Under the pieces are notes generated by a model. It saw only the letters and a list, made by a program, of their open reading frames with translations. It was not told where the DNA came from and searched no databases. From positions 1,009,555 to 1,073,554 of the forward strand of contig KB445802.1 of assembly GCA_000320605.2 (NCBI GenBank): 64,000 bases of DNA, in the 5' to 3' direction. This DNA is from Gelatoporia subvermispora B (Eukaryota > Basidiomycota > Agaricomycetes > Polyporales > Gelatoporiaceae). Position 1 is the stretch's first letter. Every line of letters starts with the position of its first letter. Both the position numbers and the translations under genes were made by a program. Positions 10,814-22,741 of the stretch are shown piece by piece.

Positions 10814-12662
10814 ATGTTTAAGCGACCTCGCGATATCTTCGATTCCCCCGCATCTTCTAGTCCACCTTTCAAACGCGCTAGGTCGTCGCTGCCGCCTTCT
10901 TCGCCTCTCAAGGAGTCCTCACCGCTCAAGGGATCTTCCTCGCCATTCTACTCGCGCACGCCATACCAACAGCCCTCTGATTCGCCCACAAATCCTCTCG
11001 GCCTGAACCGTATCATCGCACCGCAAGGCAGTTCGCACAGAAGCCTACCTTGCGCAACGTCTTTCTCAAAACACCTCACTCTCCGCTGCCAGCTGGTGCT
11101 ATCTGAGTCTCTCAAAGCTGGCAACGCACCGCACGCTAAGGGCAAGGGCAAGGCCCGTGCGCGAGACAAGCCGCAGGACGCAGGCGAGGGTGTATACCGC
11201 GTTGTCCAGGTCCCGCCCAACTACACCTTCCGCCACCTGCATCAGCTCATCCTATACCTGTTCGCAAGCGATGCCCGTCTCTCTGCTCTAGTATCCTCCT
11301 CGCGTTCCCGTCGCCGCAGTTCGCGACTCACCGAGAAGCCCTTTCTCCGCGCTCAGGCGACGGCACAGCAGCCTGCGCGGGGTACCAAGAGGAAAGCCGA
11401 GGAGCTGGATACAGATGAAGAGGACGTGGACGGCCCAAGCGGGTCTCAGGACGTATTCACGTCAGCAACACCGGGCCACGTCTTCGACGTCCTCGACTGC
11501 GTGAGGACGTATCACAGCGCGTACCGCCCGGGCGTCGTCAAGCCGGGCACCGGGGCGACGCGCGTGCGGCTCTCGAGCGTACGCGACCGCAGCCTCTTCC
11601 CGGACGTTTTTGAGCGACAACAAGACCGCGCGCTCATGGAGCATGCGCGGGCCACACCAGCGGAAGCCGAGGAGGACGTGTTTGGGCCAACTAAGTGCAC
11701 GACACCAATCGCGGAGGAGGACGAGGAAGATCTGAGGGAGTGGGCGTGGGAGCGCGAGACCGACCTGATGGTCGGCGATGTGTGGGCTGCCGGGCTGGAC
11801 CCGCAGACTGCTATAATCTACGTGCGTATCATCTTCTCTTCCCCTGTGAAGCACTCCGCTGATACAAACTCTGCAGCATCACACCCGCACCACCGCCATC
11901 CACATCACCCTCGACCCCAAGCCTCCCCGTCCGCAAAAAGGGTCGAGCAACAACCCCTCCATTCTCCGCGCGCGTGGCACAGCGTCCCCCTCCGCTCTGC
12001 GCATCGCCGACCTCCTCCCGCGTGACAGCATCCTCACAGGCGAAGGGACCGACGACACCGTGCTCAGCGACGCAGGCCGGCTGCGTATCTGGAACACACC
12101 CGGTGTGTTTCTGCGCTTCCTCGTGCGCGAGGCGGGTGCGAGTGCCCCAGCGCCGCCCGAGCCCGATCTGTACGTCGTCGAGGCGTCGCCGATGCCCGCG
12201 TCATCGCCCGCGCGGCCGCTTCCCCTCACGCACGCGCACACGTTCTCGAGCCCGCCGAGCAGCGAGCGGAGGGCCCGCGCGTCGTCGGTCATGTCGGCGC
12301 GCAGCGCAAGGTGGGAGCTCGAGCTGGGCTTCGATGCATTGCCCGAGGACACACCGCAGCCGAAGCGCGCCGCGCAGCAGAGGCGGATGGCGCGAACGAG
12401 CATGCGGCTGGAGAGGCTCAATGAGAGCGGGCTCGGAGAGCTGAGTGATGATGATACAGATAAGGAGGAGGATGAGCTTGCGGGGGATGATGGTGAGGGA
12501 GAGACGGAGAAAAAGGCTGAAGCTGAGCCCGCGCGTACCAAGGCAGCATCCGTGAAGAAACCGAAGCTAGAGGATGAAGAGGATGACAACGAGGAAGAGG
12601 TGGATCAACTGAGGGACGACGACTGGGATCCTTTCGGAGACGGTGAGGAGCTCGACTGGTGA
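10814..12662 (+). CDS. Unassigned acidic protein, weak pRiA4b ORF-3-like core
   Basis: Exons 10814-11821 and 11877-12662, 597 residues. The N-terminus is Ser/Pro-rich and basic (FKRPRDIFDSP, SPLKESSPLKGSS), a likely disordered and nuclear-type region. A core at about residues 125-160 reads VYRVVQVPPNYTFRHLHQLI, which resembles the start of plasmid pRiA4b ORF-3-like domains (PF07929). It resumes near HVFDVLDCVRTYHSAYRPG after an inserted polar stretch. The C-terminus is strongly acidic (DDDTDKEEDELAGDD and later runs) and ends in DDDWDPFGDGEELDW. Start ATG 10814; a TTG two codons upstream was discarded. The function is unknown and the domain match is an inference from a short stretch. Confidence 0.7.
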
Positions 12663-12815
12663 AGTCGTAAGTGGAAGTCATCAAATGTAGTTTTGCATCT
12701 GTAGCACGTGTAATATCTTGCATACTGTACATCGCACACTTTTTATATCCTCGCTGCAACCTGGCTGTATTACTCGCCCGAACATGGAGAATTTGAATAG
12801 TGTTCATGCAAACGC

Positions 12816-13686
12816 TCATGAGGGCTGCGCAAACTTCTTGAGACTCTCGATTCCGCTCTCCTCCAGTCTCATCCCCATCCATTCGGACATCGCTGTTGCG
12901 TGGAGCGTCTTTTCGTAGAAGTCGATCGAAGGCTGGTTCCACTGCGGTGACAAATTGATAAGTGAGTGTACGGGTAGAGATGTTGCTATCACTGACTTTG
13001 AGAACGGACCAATCCATCCTCGCGCAATCCTGCAGGAGCTTCTGTTAGGACAAGACAGAACACATGAAGTAGCACCGATCCTCGCCTTTTCCTGCGCAAT
13101 CTTGGCGAGCTCGGCGAAGAACGCCTTGCCGACGCCCTTCCCTCTGTACTCCGGGTCAACGAACAGATCCTCCAACTTCGCGTCTCATCAGTCAGTCAGG
13201 TAGCAGCGGGCAATACAAGCGAGCGTTCGCGCGAGGATGGCAGGCTGCCGTACGTACATACAAGCCCGGCCTGCCGGTCCATGTCGAGTAGTTGAAGAAG
13301 TACAGAGCAAGCCCGATCGGCTTGCCCGGCTGTTCGCGTGAGTCAGAGAATGCGAGTAGTGCATGGGCGAAGGGGGTCTCGAAGAGATTCTTGCGGAGCT
13401 GCAGGAAGAGGTCGGGGAGTTGTTCCAGGGCGGGCGCAGTGGGTCAAAGCGCACCAGCTCCGGTGTTGCCTTCACTGAGTCGGCGGCTTTCTCGTATGTA
13501 GCCTGCGTTCTCATGGTTAAAACAACGGAACTCTCGAAGAAATATCGAACATACGAGATCGATAATGAGCTGCAGGATGACGCTCTGTGGACGTGTCAGA
13601 GAGTTGAGAGCAGTTCACAAAAGCTATGAAAATCGGCTACACACCACATCATCTGGCTGCGCTGGGCGGATGAAGAACGAGGACAT
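12816..13686 (-). CDS. GNAT-family N-acetyltransferase
   Basis: Acetyl-CoA-dependent acetyltransferase of the diamine/thialysine N-acetyltransferase type. Seven exons on the minus strand (13645-13686, 13555-13584, 13455-13502, 13258-13398, 13086-13175, 12997-13029, 12816-12941) give 169 residues, normal for this class. The acetyl-CoA loop R/Q-x-x-G-x-G/A is visible in LEDLFVDPEYRGKGVGKAFF. The downstream WSVLKWNQPSIDFYEK is the conserved beta5/beta6 region. The junction between exons 5 and 6 only keeps frame with a GC donor (AAG|GCGAGG), so that boundary is less certain; a GT donor nearby gives the wrong frame. The likely substrate is a polyamine or amino-acid analogue, inferred from the family only. 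Confidence 0.85.
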
Positions 13687-15348
13687 GGTTGTAACAACTG
13701 GCTAATTTCTGCGGCAGATACAACCACAGAGACGGGCAGCGCAAGGACCTATGTAGGTGCGATTTAAGAAACTCTCAGCCACCGCGAGTCATAATGCAAT
13801 TATCCTCGGGCCGCAACCCGAGCGGGCCGGCGTCGGGAATTACCATCTATGGGCGCTTGACGTCCCGCCTTCGAAAGCGTTGGTGGTCTCCCGTTGAACT
13901 ATGGCGGCGGCAGCTACGGCCCCCAAGACCATCGGTGTTTGCTCTGTTCGTTATCCTCCCACCGTGACTTCTCCGGAATTGTTGTATATAGAGAGACGTG
14001 TTACTTTTGGACTTCTGGTTGAATCGAATACATGTGTATGTTCTTCCGATCTACTCATTGAACAGAGTAGGGCTGTGCTCCCAAGTCAGCGCCTGACAAG
14101 TGCACTCGCCGAAAGTTACCGTCTCGCTTTCGCTCTCTCGTTGTGTCTGCCCGATGAACGTTGAAATCTATCATGAAACATCTGCATCATTCTTCCGAGA
14201 GTTGTCTGGTTCAATGACCGTCCTTTCTGCTGCGCCTTAGGTTGTACGGAAAGCTCGCGTAAGAGGCTGGCTAGCGAGAAGGTACGGAGATGGCCTTCCT
14301 CACTTCGCTCGCCCGCATTTGCCTGATGTAGGGTTTCTAGAGTCATTAAGTGACGCTGAAGCTGTCACGGGCATGAAATCTGCCCTTGTACATGCGAATG
14401 GCAACCTCGCCCTGACCTCGTAATGTGCAAGCATATCAATTGACCATGCTGCTTTAGGCAGACGATACAAGCCTTCGGCGTCACTAACGGAGTGCACATT
14501 TTACAGTTGCGCATGTGGGCATGGTTATATCTGTCCATGGTTCAAATTGCTCGCGGGGACGGGAGTCATCCTGTCCTGCATACGATGCGACTCACTAACA
14601 TATGCACAAGGTACACCATCCGAGCCGATATCGATCAATCTGACGTGGGGAAATTGGTGGCTGCGCACACACACGAGATGTGTGCTCTTCCAACACTTGA
14701 GTTCACTTTCGGGTGAAATCGCACGAGCGATCTTTTGAGCCCCGCGCTGAGCGCGGACGTTCGGATCCTGTCATAGAGGCCCTCAGAGACCCGGGCTCTG
14801 GGGGACGAATGAACGGAACCGCGCAATCTTACTGACACCGAGGAATGCCGTATCTGGGCGAATTAGTATGACTTGTCGACTATCCTATTGTGTATCTTTT
14901 GGGGCTCATAAATGGAAGGAGCCCTACATTCGATCAGATTCCATCGGGCGCCGTGCATTCCTCCTCCACAACGAGCGGCGAGGATCAGCTGTTGTCCATG
15001 ATTGCCTTACCACGCTGCCCACTGTTGTCTCAGCAGCTTCCCAGGAAACCGGTGATGGACGAATCACAGCAGATGCCGCCCATATACACGAGCGTCCTGA
15101 TACCAACCTTAATCCGAGAAATATGACTGCATGTTGCACCCTACCGTATTTTGCGTGTAAAACTGTACCATCAGAAACAGAAGTACGGAGCATCTCCGGT
15201 CGGAACAATGGGCGAACTGGAGAGCTTCCTCGAGGGGAATAATCAACACTGTTTTGCGGCGAAGTCGCGACCTTTGGATGATCTGCTTGTCAACTAAATG
15301 TGGCGCACAAGATGCACAGGACCTTGGCTACCACACATCATGATGTAT
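13687..15348. other. Intergenic region, left edge of the duplication
   Basis: No gene supported. It holds copy 2 of the 49-bp repeat. From about 14900 it is similar to 23590-23990, so the left border of the 8.7-kb duplicated unit lies within it. Confidence 0.5.
13811..13859 (-). repeat. 49-bp dispersed repeat, copy 2 (inverted)
   Basis: Reverse complement matches 8465-8513 at 43 of 49 positions, with CCCGACGCCGGC and CGCCCATA conserved. It lies about 125 bp upstream of the GNAT start. Confidence 0.7.
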
Positions 15349-16806
15349 CTATACTACTCCTATCCAAGGCTCCAGCTCTTCAAATGAACAGCCTTCGAGC
15401 GTCTTGAGCCATTCATCAACACGAGGTCGGACCTTGACAGGCGCGGTAATGGGATCCGAAATGTGCGTGGGGTCGTCATCTTCATCATCGAAGCCATCGA
15501 TCTCGAAGCCTGGTGGAAGGGGCATGAAATCCGATGGCGCTTGTGACGGTGTAGGCGTGTCGCACCACGAGTCCATCACTTTGCGCATGACGTTCAGAGG
15601 CTCCTGGACTACTTCAAGGGGCCATGCAACGCCGTCCCACAAGGAAGTCAATCGAAAGATGTGATGCTGAAGACACAGAAACGCCAGGGCCACTCGGTAA
15701 CGATCCTGTAAAGAGTTTTCGCTGCTGTTGGAGGTATCGATCGCAGGGAACGGTAGCGTCTCAAAGAGCAATGATATATACTTGTATTCCGTCTCGCCGT
15801 CGTGAATGCGTGGTATGTGCGCAATGAAGTGGATCTCCTCAGCGTCATATACGATGCCCAGCAGGAATGCCCAGCCAGGTAGAGCATGTTCACCATCACT
15901 TTCCAGTTCCGGGATGTCCGAGGGGCAGTTTACTTGTAGCCGGCCCTTACGGTGACTCCAGGCGCTGACCAGCGAATCTAAACTGATTGTAGCAGTGGAC
16001 GCCATATCTTCGAGGACGGAGGAAAGGCTGCCAGGAAGGTCTTCGGAACCCGTCCATGCTACAGGACCTTTCGAGCACAGTACCAACGACGGATGGGCTT
16101 GACATATCGGAAGGTAGTGCATTCGCGCTTGAGACCGCCTTGTAGTAGGGCTAACAGGGTTGTAGAGAAGTGAGCAGTCAACTCCCCGAGGCTCGTAGGG
16201 GTTTCCCGATTTTCTATCGACCACTAGCGGTCGTCTGCATGAATCAAGATCAAACTGCGAACGGTCTGAGACAGATATTGACATACTTGCGAACAAGAGT
16301 AGAAGGTATGCCATCCAGGGCCATTGCAATAGCACATTCTGCCGCCTGCTCGCTACTTTGGTATACGAGGAACTGCGACAATTGGTCCCACGCCACAGAG
16401 GGATGCTCCTCAAATCTATTCCATTCGCAATAGCGTCTGGCAGACAGAAAGAATGTTGGACAGGGTCCATATGGGGACCGTTGGTCAAGGACTTTGTCAG
16501 GGACAGCTACTAGCTGGTCGGAGAGCAGGTACAAGACCGATCTCCCTACTAGATTCTCGAAAACCGGCAAAGCACCAATATAATCCGGTAGGGGCATTTG
16601 CATGTAGTCCTGTCATCGCAAATGAGACGCTCCATGCTATGTGGTTTATCATCACGTACTATCCATAATTGAGGAATCTCGAGCTCAAACCAAGCGTGCC
16701 TAAGTGATGTGAGATATGCGATGGTGCGATACAGCCGTGATGATTCTGGGACTGGAGGAATCGAATCAAGAGTGAGAAAGGACCAATCGTCATTGATGTC
16801 AGACAT
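15349..16806 (-). CDS. Family member A1 (type I, no ExK motif)
   Basis: Unnamed basidiomycete family. Exons 16660-16806, 16287-16609 and 15349-16234 with intron phases 0 and 2; 451 residues. The exon boundaries are supported by the paralogue A2, whose first two exons are exactly as long (147 and 323 nt). Conserved blocks: SSRLYRTIAYLTSLRHAWFE, then VAWDQLSQFLVYQSSEQAAE, and the core WAFLLGIVYDAEEIHFIAHI with the terminal YRVALAFLCLQHHIFRLTSL helix shared across the cluster. Where B members have AEAK, A1 has HPSLVLCSKG, so the putative catalytic acid is missing. A C-terminal acidic extension (DGFDDEDDDPTHISDP) is specific to the A pair. No signal peptide or membrane segment. Divergent to B1. 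Confidence 0.8.
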
Positions 16807-18152
16807 GACCACAGCAAAGAGAACACGATGTCTCGCGGCACAAGATATCTTCGGAAGGAAGGGCGTGTTAGTATGCAAATGTTGAAACGTTCAAACTCCG
16901 CATCCTTCAGGACCGAGATCACAGTGGCATGGGCGCTAATGCTCATCACGGCCTTGTTCTTGGGTGTCCGCATACGAAGGCCTCAGACGTGGATGTTGAC
17001 TCGACTCATACGAAGCCATTCCGAGATTTCCTCGCTGCCAAGGTCATCAGCATGACATGAGGCGGTTCCCATCCTGTGCCTCCATTCCGCAATCGTGGGT
17101 CCGGCACCGTTGACATGCGATGGCACGTGGATCCGTCATCCGTGGCTGCCTGACGCGACGGTCTCACTCAGGGTCTCACACATACTGACGCCCCCAGTAG
17201 CTTCTCACGGTGGGATCTAACAACTCGTGGCGACCACTTCTTGTTGAAGCTCTAGTATGGCAAAACGAGGCCACTTATTTGGATCGCGACATAGACGGGA
17301 TCGACTCGGAATGAGATAACGTCTGTCTTTGGCCTAATTATCTTCATAGTCTCCGTGCTAGTATCTTGGCTGGGATCAGAAGTCTGCGAAGAAGTCCAGT
17401 GTGTGTGTCCGCCTTTGTCTCTGCTAAATTCTGATACATCGCATATATCGCAGTTTCTATTATGTTGCAGTTTATTGACATGAGATCCAGAAGAGCGGGC
17501 CATTCCGATCTTCTTGCTGGGCTGACCATCAGATGAATCGGCTTGCCACGGTTACTGCCAAGAACAGCAAAATACATCAACATGACTCGAATATACCCTC
17601 CGTGTCTCCACTGTGGAAATGCCTGAGCATGCAAACGCCAGTACACATCTGGATGAGAACAAGCCGGACTTCTGCCATTGGGTTATCGACGAACCCCGCG
17701 CGTTGCGCTCTTCCGGATGAAGTAGCTTATGCTCTTGTTCTCTCGTTAGAATCTAGCATACTGCGGCTCGTGTCACCAATGGCGCCGAACCGAGACCCAC
17801 AATCTGGTGGGTCCCCCATATGTTTGGCATCCATTCTCAGGAATGATTCGACTTTTGTGCAGAACCAGGTATGATTTTTGGAACTGCTTATCGCCCAATT
17901 GCCTGATCCACCTTGCACTATCTGTCAGCAATGCCCAGAAGCATCATTCTGACTCTGACTCACAAGACTTGCTCACAAGATTCTGCGACTTTGAGTAGGA
18001 TACGTCAGGCGACACCGTCAAGGCCCTTTGGTTGCACGAGGCAAGCTATGCGGAGATCCACACCTCGCTGCCTGTTCCCCTATATAAAGCCATCACTCTC
18101 ATGATATACCGACCAACGGTCCTATCCGCGAGCCGTCCCTCTCGTGTCCTCT
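16807..18152. other. Divergent intergenic region A1/B1
   Basis: Shared promoter space for A1 and B1, equivalent to 25488-26616 in unit 2. Both hold related GTGGATCCGT ... GGTCTCA stretches (about 17127-17190 and 25767-25820). No gene seen. Confidence 0.5.
18081..18088 (+). promoter_or_regulatory. TATA box of B1
   Basis: TATATAAA 72 bp upstream of the B1 start codon. Unit 2 keeps the element as TATAAAA at the equivalent distance. Confidence 0.6.
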
Positions 18153-20161
18153 ATGAGCTCTAATTCTGATCCGTACTATCCGAACAATCCTGGACATGGC
18201 CATGGTCATCAGCCTGGCTCCGTCAACCCTGGACGGGACCACGGCACAGGGCTAAGACCGCATGGTGGTGGACCGATACAACATGGAGGATACAGCGCGA
18301 CCCCCCAACACTCTACCGGCGGCACATATTCCATGCAATACCCCCCACAGCAAGCTAGAGCGCTCCCGCCTGCGCAAAGCGGTCCTCATCCGAACCCGTT
18401 TGGCACCTCGGCTCCTCAGAATCCTCTGCAACTACATCAAAGTAGTTCTGGAGCTTACCCCGCCACCATTCAACCTCGGGGATCTTCTGGACATACTCGA
18501 GGGATTCCCGGCGCACCTGTAATCCCAGGCTACGCATCCTTCCCTGCTGGCGCACCGCCATACGTTTCAGGTCAGACATACCCGGCTAATAGTGGAGGCC
18601 CAGGCGGCGGCGGCAGAGGTGGAGGAGGCGGAGAAGGCAGCGGAAGGGGTGGTGGTGGTGGAGGAGGAGGAGGAGGAGGAGGCGGTGGAAGAGGTGGAGG
18701 AGCCCCCCTGACATACTCCGAAATACGCGAACGACTCGGCTTTCAGCCCCTTCCACAGAAGGCTGCCAGGTGTGTAACACCAATATCACTGTGACAGCCA
18801 AACGGACTCATCGTTCATACATCAGTACAATGGCTCAGTCCGACATGACAAATGCAGGGTGGACCTTCAAATTGAGAGAAGAAATGAAGTTTGCTGAGCA
18901 GCCACCCAATCGGGCCGTATGGAACATCTTCTTGCGGTTGCGATATTTGAGTGGCATGCATCTCCTCCCGTTCAACACCGCATGGACCCGTGCGAGCCGG
19001 ATACCTCTGGGCAGAGATATTCAGCACTACCAGGGATCATGGGATAGAGCTGTGGTTCGTCTTATGATTTTCCTTATTCATCTGCAGCAAACCAAACACC
19101 ATCGCAGGATGATAAGACAGTATTGTGGGACAAACTCGCCTGTGCACACAGGCACGCAAATTCGTTATTCCAGCAGACGTGGTCCGAGGGTCCCGGAGTT
19201 GTGCCACAGATACAGACCCAGGCGCATGGTCCCATACAACCTCAACTCTTCGTACGTCGCAATGTGCCCGAACGACAGTTAGCAAGTATTCTTTCGTTCG
19301 AGGATTTGTTTTCGACATCTCCTGATATCAGTCGCGGTGAGATGCATGTCGAAAAGACCATTGGCAGCGCGATTCTGTCTGTCTTTAACGACGCACCGGA
19401 CGCGTTAGCTGTCGGACTACCGACGTCATCTCCGTGGAGATGTATTGCGTAAGTCGACTTCTTTTTGGTCTGTGTTTTGTCTTGACCACATAAATTCCAG
19501 GAACACTGACATTCAATTCCCGGTTGGACTGAAGGGGTCTCATTTGGGAGGCTGTCGACCAGACCTTGCGATTCAAGCCATTCGCCACGCTCAGGTGCAG
19601 GTGGTCAAGGATGCTGTTGTGTTCGTCGCGGAGGCCAAGAAGGACACGATTAGTTATGAGCGAGGCGTAGCTCAGATGGCGTTTGCAATCCACTGCACCC
19701 TGCTCATGCTGCTCACGGAACACTACAGTCGACAGGGCTGGGAAATCGGGCCCTTGAACGAAGATCAGGCCAAGGTACTACTCCCGGATAACTTCTTCAT
19801 TCTCAGTATCTACTACTGGGGACGAGGCATGCGCATTCTGGCAAATTATCCGACGCTCGTCCAGGTCTCCCGTGGCGTCTACCAATGGCGCTTATGCTGT
19901 TCGCTTCTTAGGCAATACGAGCAGCCTCACGATCAATCAACTCTCACGTACCAGCACAAGTTTACGCTCTACAGGGCAATCTTATCCGTGGAACAGCACG
20001 TGACCAACTTGAAGCATCTGTTTTGCGAGACGGACTATCGATCGGTTGTGGAACCCACATTCGACACGATCCAGGGACACCAAGTAGCCGGTGATTACAA
20101 CCGGGGTAAAGCTAATATAAGGCTTTTCCTAGATCTTCACGGTCGAGACCGGCAGAAGTGA
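18153..20161 (+). CDS. Family member B1 (type II, PD...ExK-like motif)
   Basis: Putative nuclease-like protein. Exons 18153-18769, 18826-19054, 19108-19448 and 19501-20161, phases 2-0-2, 615 residues. Residues 1 to about 185 are Gly/Pro/His/Gln-rich with a long poly-Gly run, ending in LTYSEIRERLGFQPLPQKAA. The last exon opens with NTDIQFPVGLKG and carries RPD (Asp417) followed 23 residues later by FVAEAK (Glu440, Lys442), the spacing and order of a PD-(D/E)XK site. The family core follows: FILSIYYWGRGMRILANYP, then YRAILSVEQHVTNLKHLF. No localisation signal. The nuclease reading is an inference from motif pattern only. The lead ATG is preceded by a TATA box. Confidence 0.82.
18600..18708 (+). 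repeat. GGN-rich repeat coding for poly-glycine
   Basis: A nearly pure purine run of GGT/GGA/GGC codons inside B1 exon 1. B2 has a shorter Gly/Pro-rich stretch at this place, so the tract has changed length since the duplication. The coding strand is G-rich enough for quadruplex formation. Confidence 0.85.
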
Positions 20162-20836
20162 ACACAAGTCCAACGCTCGGTGCTTTCCAGACACCTAACG
20201 TAGCTCTCCTAGATCGTGCTCATTGAATGACCACCGGCATGACGATGTAGCTAGTTTCCCGTCATCTCCAATGTGATCCTTGATTTCGATTACATGCCTG
20301 TCTTTCTGGTTTGCTTGTATATGCAATTATGTGAAAAGAGTATTCAATTTTCATAGGGCTCTTTCGGATTTTGACTACTTTCGAAAGAATTGCTATGTGC
20401 TCTGGCTGTCGTCGCGCGCGAAATCATGCACAAGGGCTGTCTGGAATTTACACGAACAGAAAGATGCCAAATACCAGCCGACGGCGGAGAGTACGGAGGC
20501 CGTTCAATATAACGCCTGACTCCTCATATGCCTGATCTTGCACGCATGCGGCATGGGATCTATTATCGAGATGAGCTTTGAATACCGTAGTGAACGTCAC
20601 TGATAGGTCGTTCCTGCAGCGCGCCGCCGTGACTCACCTACAGTGTGCACAGATAGTCATTTTAGACTCCGCTATAAGCATAACTGCGCCGAACCTATGT
20701 GCTGTACACAAGCGGGTCATCATCACACCATGTGGCCTGTCACTTGTGGTGTCAGGCTATATACCCTCCTCTTGATATACAACATCACGGGTGTGGCGCA
20801 AGTACCATCTGGCTTAGCTCTCTCCCCTGTGTAAGG
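20162..20836. other. Intergenic region B1/C1
   Basis: B1 terminator and C1 promoter. No gene supported. Confidence 0.5.
20758..20763 (+). promoter_or_regulatory. TATA-like box of C1
   Basis: TATATA 79 bp upstream of the C1 start ATG. Confidence 0.5.
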
Positions 20837-22064
20837 ATGGTTGCTCCATCATCAAGTCGAACATTCCCGGAGTGCCGGTCATCTCTCGCGTGTGAAGCGG
20901 GCAACGAGGCGACAAACCATGAGATTACACAAGACCAGGATTCACAGTAAGTTCTCCGTCCTTGCTAGGGCTTTCCGTGACTTTATTTCATCAGGGCAAT
21001 CCCTTCACTCAATCGATCGTTCAACGTTGAAGATTGGGTTCTCGCTGAATCGACGTGCTCTGAGCTCGACTCTACCGTGCACGAGCTCATCCTTGTCCGC
21101 CTTCGCGAGATATTCAAGAAGATCTTCGACCTCATACCAGGTTCTGATGTACCTACGCCGCTACCTGTCCCATTGTCTTTGCAGGTTTGTTCTTTGAAGC
21201 AATGACAACGTGCTGCGCTGATCACATCCCCTCAGGAAGGACTACAACCTCGGGATATGGTGCCTGTAACCAGACGCCTCGTGCGACTATGCCTTCAATG
21301 GGTCAATTTTCTTATGAGCTACACCCTTGTCGACTGGAAGGATGAGATTGGGGCCGATGACTACACTTATATACCGCAATTGTTCATGCGTGAAGACGCT
21401 ACGGATGAACATATGTCTAGTATCATGCAAGTTATGACCGCAAGCGCTCAATCAGTGCAGATGCGGAAAGAGCTTGGCATGAACGGGAGTTATTTCGGGC
21501 ATTGCATCAGGTCGGTATTAGGGAGAAGCTCGAGTGCTTGGAAGACCGTTAGGTATGTCCCACAAATTTCTGTTATGGCGTCTCAAGTCCGTATTGATCC
21601 ATCGTGCTAGTGATCTCGACGATGTTCACAAAGGCAACCTTGCACCGTTCACGGTCATCGTACCCATCTCGGACGAGGGCACCATGGACAATTTGGAACG
21701 ACGCTCCCTGTTCTCTCGCGCTTTCAATCTGACTGCTATCCAGCTGATTTCTCGGCATTACAAGTCGCAGGGGTGGGCCCTGGATCGCACATTGAGCGCG
21801 GAGGACGCGCACGTTCCACTGGATGAAAGACTATTCTTATTTGGCGTCTGTTACAATTCCGTGGAACTATGCGTTTACATCAACTACCCCGTTCTTTTAT
21901 CGCTCGACGGTGGATTTCGTTGGTCCATGTGGAACGAACGATTCTCAATCATCCGATACTATCGTGACAAGTCCCCTGCAGTCTACGGTGGCTTGCAACT
22001 ATTTTTGGCTCTAGCAACGATAGAACAACATATGCGAGTTTTAGAGAACCTACTATCGTCATGA
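20837..22064 (+). CDS. Family member C1 (type II, motif lost)
   Basis: Exons 20837-20946, 20995-21184, 21236-21552 and 21611-22064, phases 2-0-2, 356 residues. Exons 2 and 3 have exactly the same lengths as in C2 (190 and 317 nt), which confirms the structure. Conserved blocks: YIPQLFMREDATDEHMSSIM, then the core LFLFGVCYNSVELCVYINYP and LALATIEQHMRVLENLLSS. At the site of the B-type AEAK it reads FTVIVPISDEG, and there is no RPD, so the putative active site is gone while the surrounding fold-type residues are kept. Same strand as B1 with a separate promoter. Confidence 0.8.
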
Positions 22065-22212
22065 TATAGACAGCGTCCACGTATTGCGCGGTATATAATC
22101 GCTCTTCGTAGTACCAAGTGTCATTATCGACCAATTTAGAGACTGATAGCTCAAGCTCAACGCAGTGCGACAGTCATATGAATCAGCTGGTACTACACGA
22201 CGAATCGTTCTC

Positions 22213-22620
22213 TCAGGCTGCGATGCCTGGCTTGTACGCGGGAGAACTGCGCGTCCGGTGCTTACGGCTCGGTGCCTGTTGATCTGCGAAGTTCAGATTG
22301 ACCGATTTTGCGCATGTGTCGATTCGCATGTGTAGAGCCGAGTAGCCCGTGTGTTCTTCGGAGCTGCGTAATTGTTTGGGCGCCGAATCGTGCACCATTC
22401 CGGCTCAAGGGAATGACTCGCCGACTGCCAACTGTGCATCAACATTATGCTGACAGACTGGCCGTATATAGTCGGGCTCCGTGGGCTCCTGTATAATGAG
22501 CAACGAGAATCAGGTCGCGTCCGTAATCGCCCTGCCCGGATGTTCGGTTCTGCAATTGTTTCCGCCGCAACAGCTTCTGAGAGCAGAATGCGAGCATCGA
22601 TGAGAGTCACCGTCCACACA
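22213..22620 (-). pseudogene. Relic shared with 31236-31631
   Basis: Minus-strand frame with APKQLRSSEEHTGYSALHM, alignable to VPAGLRSSEGDAALDMWFGA at the equivalent site beyond C2. The DNA between them is also similar (GGAGCTGCGTAAT / CGAGCTGCGCAAT). Frames are short and interrupted, so this is read as a decayed gene carried in both duplication units. Identity unknown. Confidence 0.4.
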
Positions 22621-22741
22621 CACGGGCGCCTACGATGTGCTTCCAGGGAGATGACGCATTCTACAAGGAAATTTTTGGGCTCAAAACCGCGCTATCATAT
22701 GCGGAGAATCCCTGAATCAGATTGTAAGCCACTGAAGCATG

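Larger units (their letters stand above)
14900..22620. repeat. Segmental duplication, unit 1 (genes A1, B1, C1)
   Basis: Tandem partner of 23590-31640. Gene order and orientation are the same (A minus, B plus, C plus), intron positions are the same, and flanking DNA matches outside genes. Examples are ACATTCGATCAGAT at both left flanks (about 14928 and 23609) and the related GGAGCTGCG / CGAGCTGCG stretches beyond the C genes (about 22365 and 31388). The borders are approximate. Confidence 0.8.
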
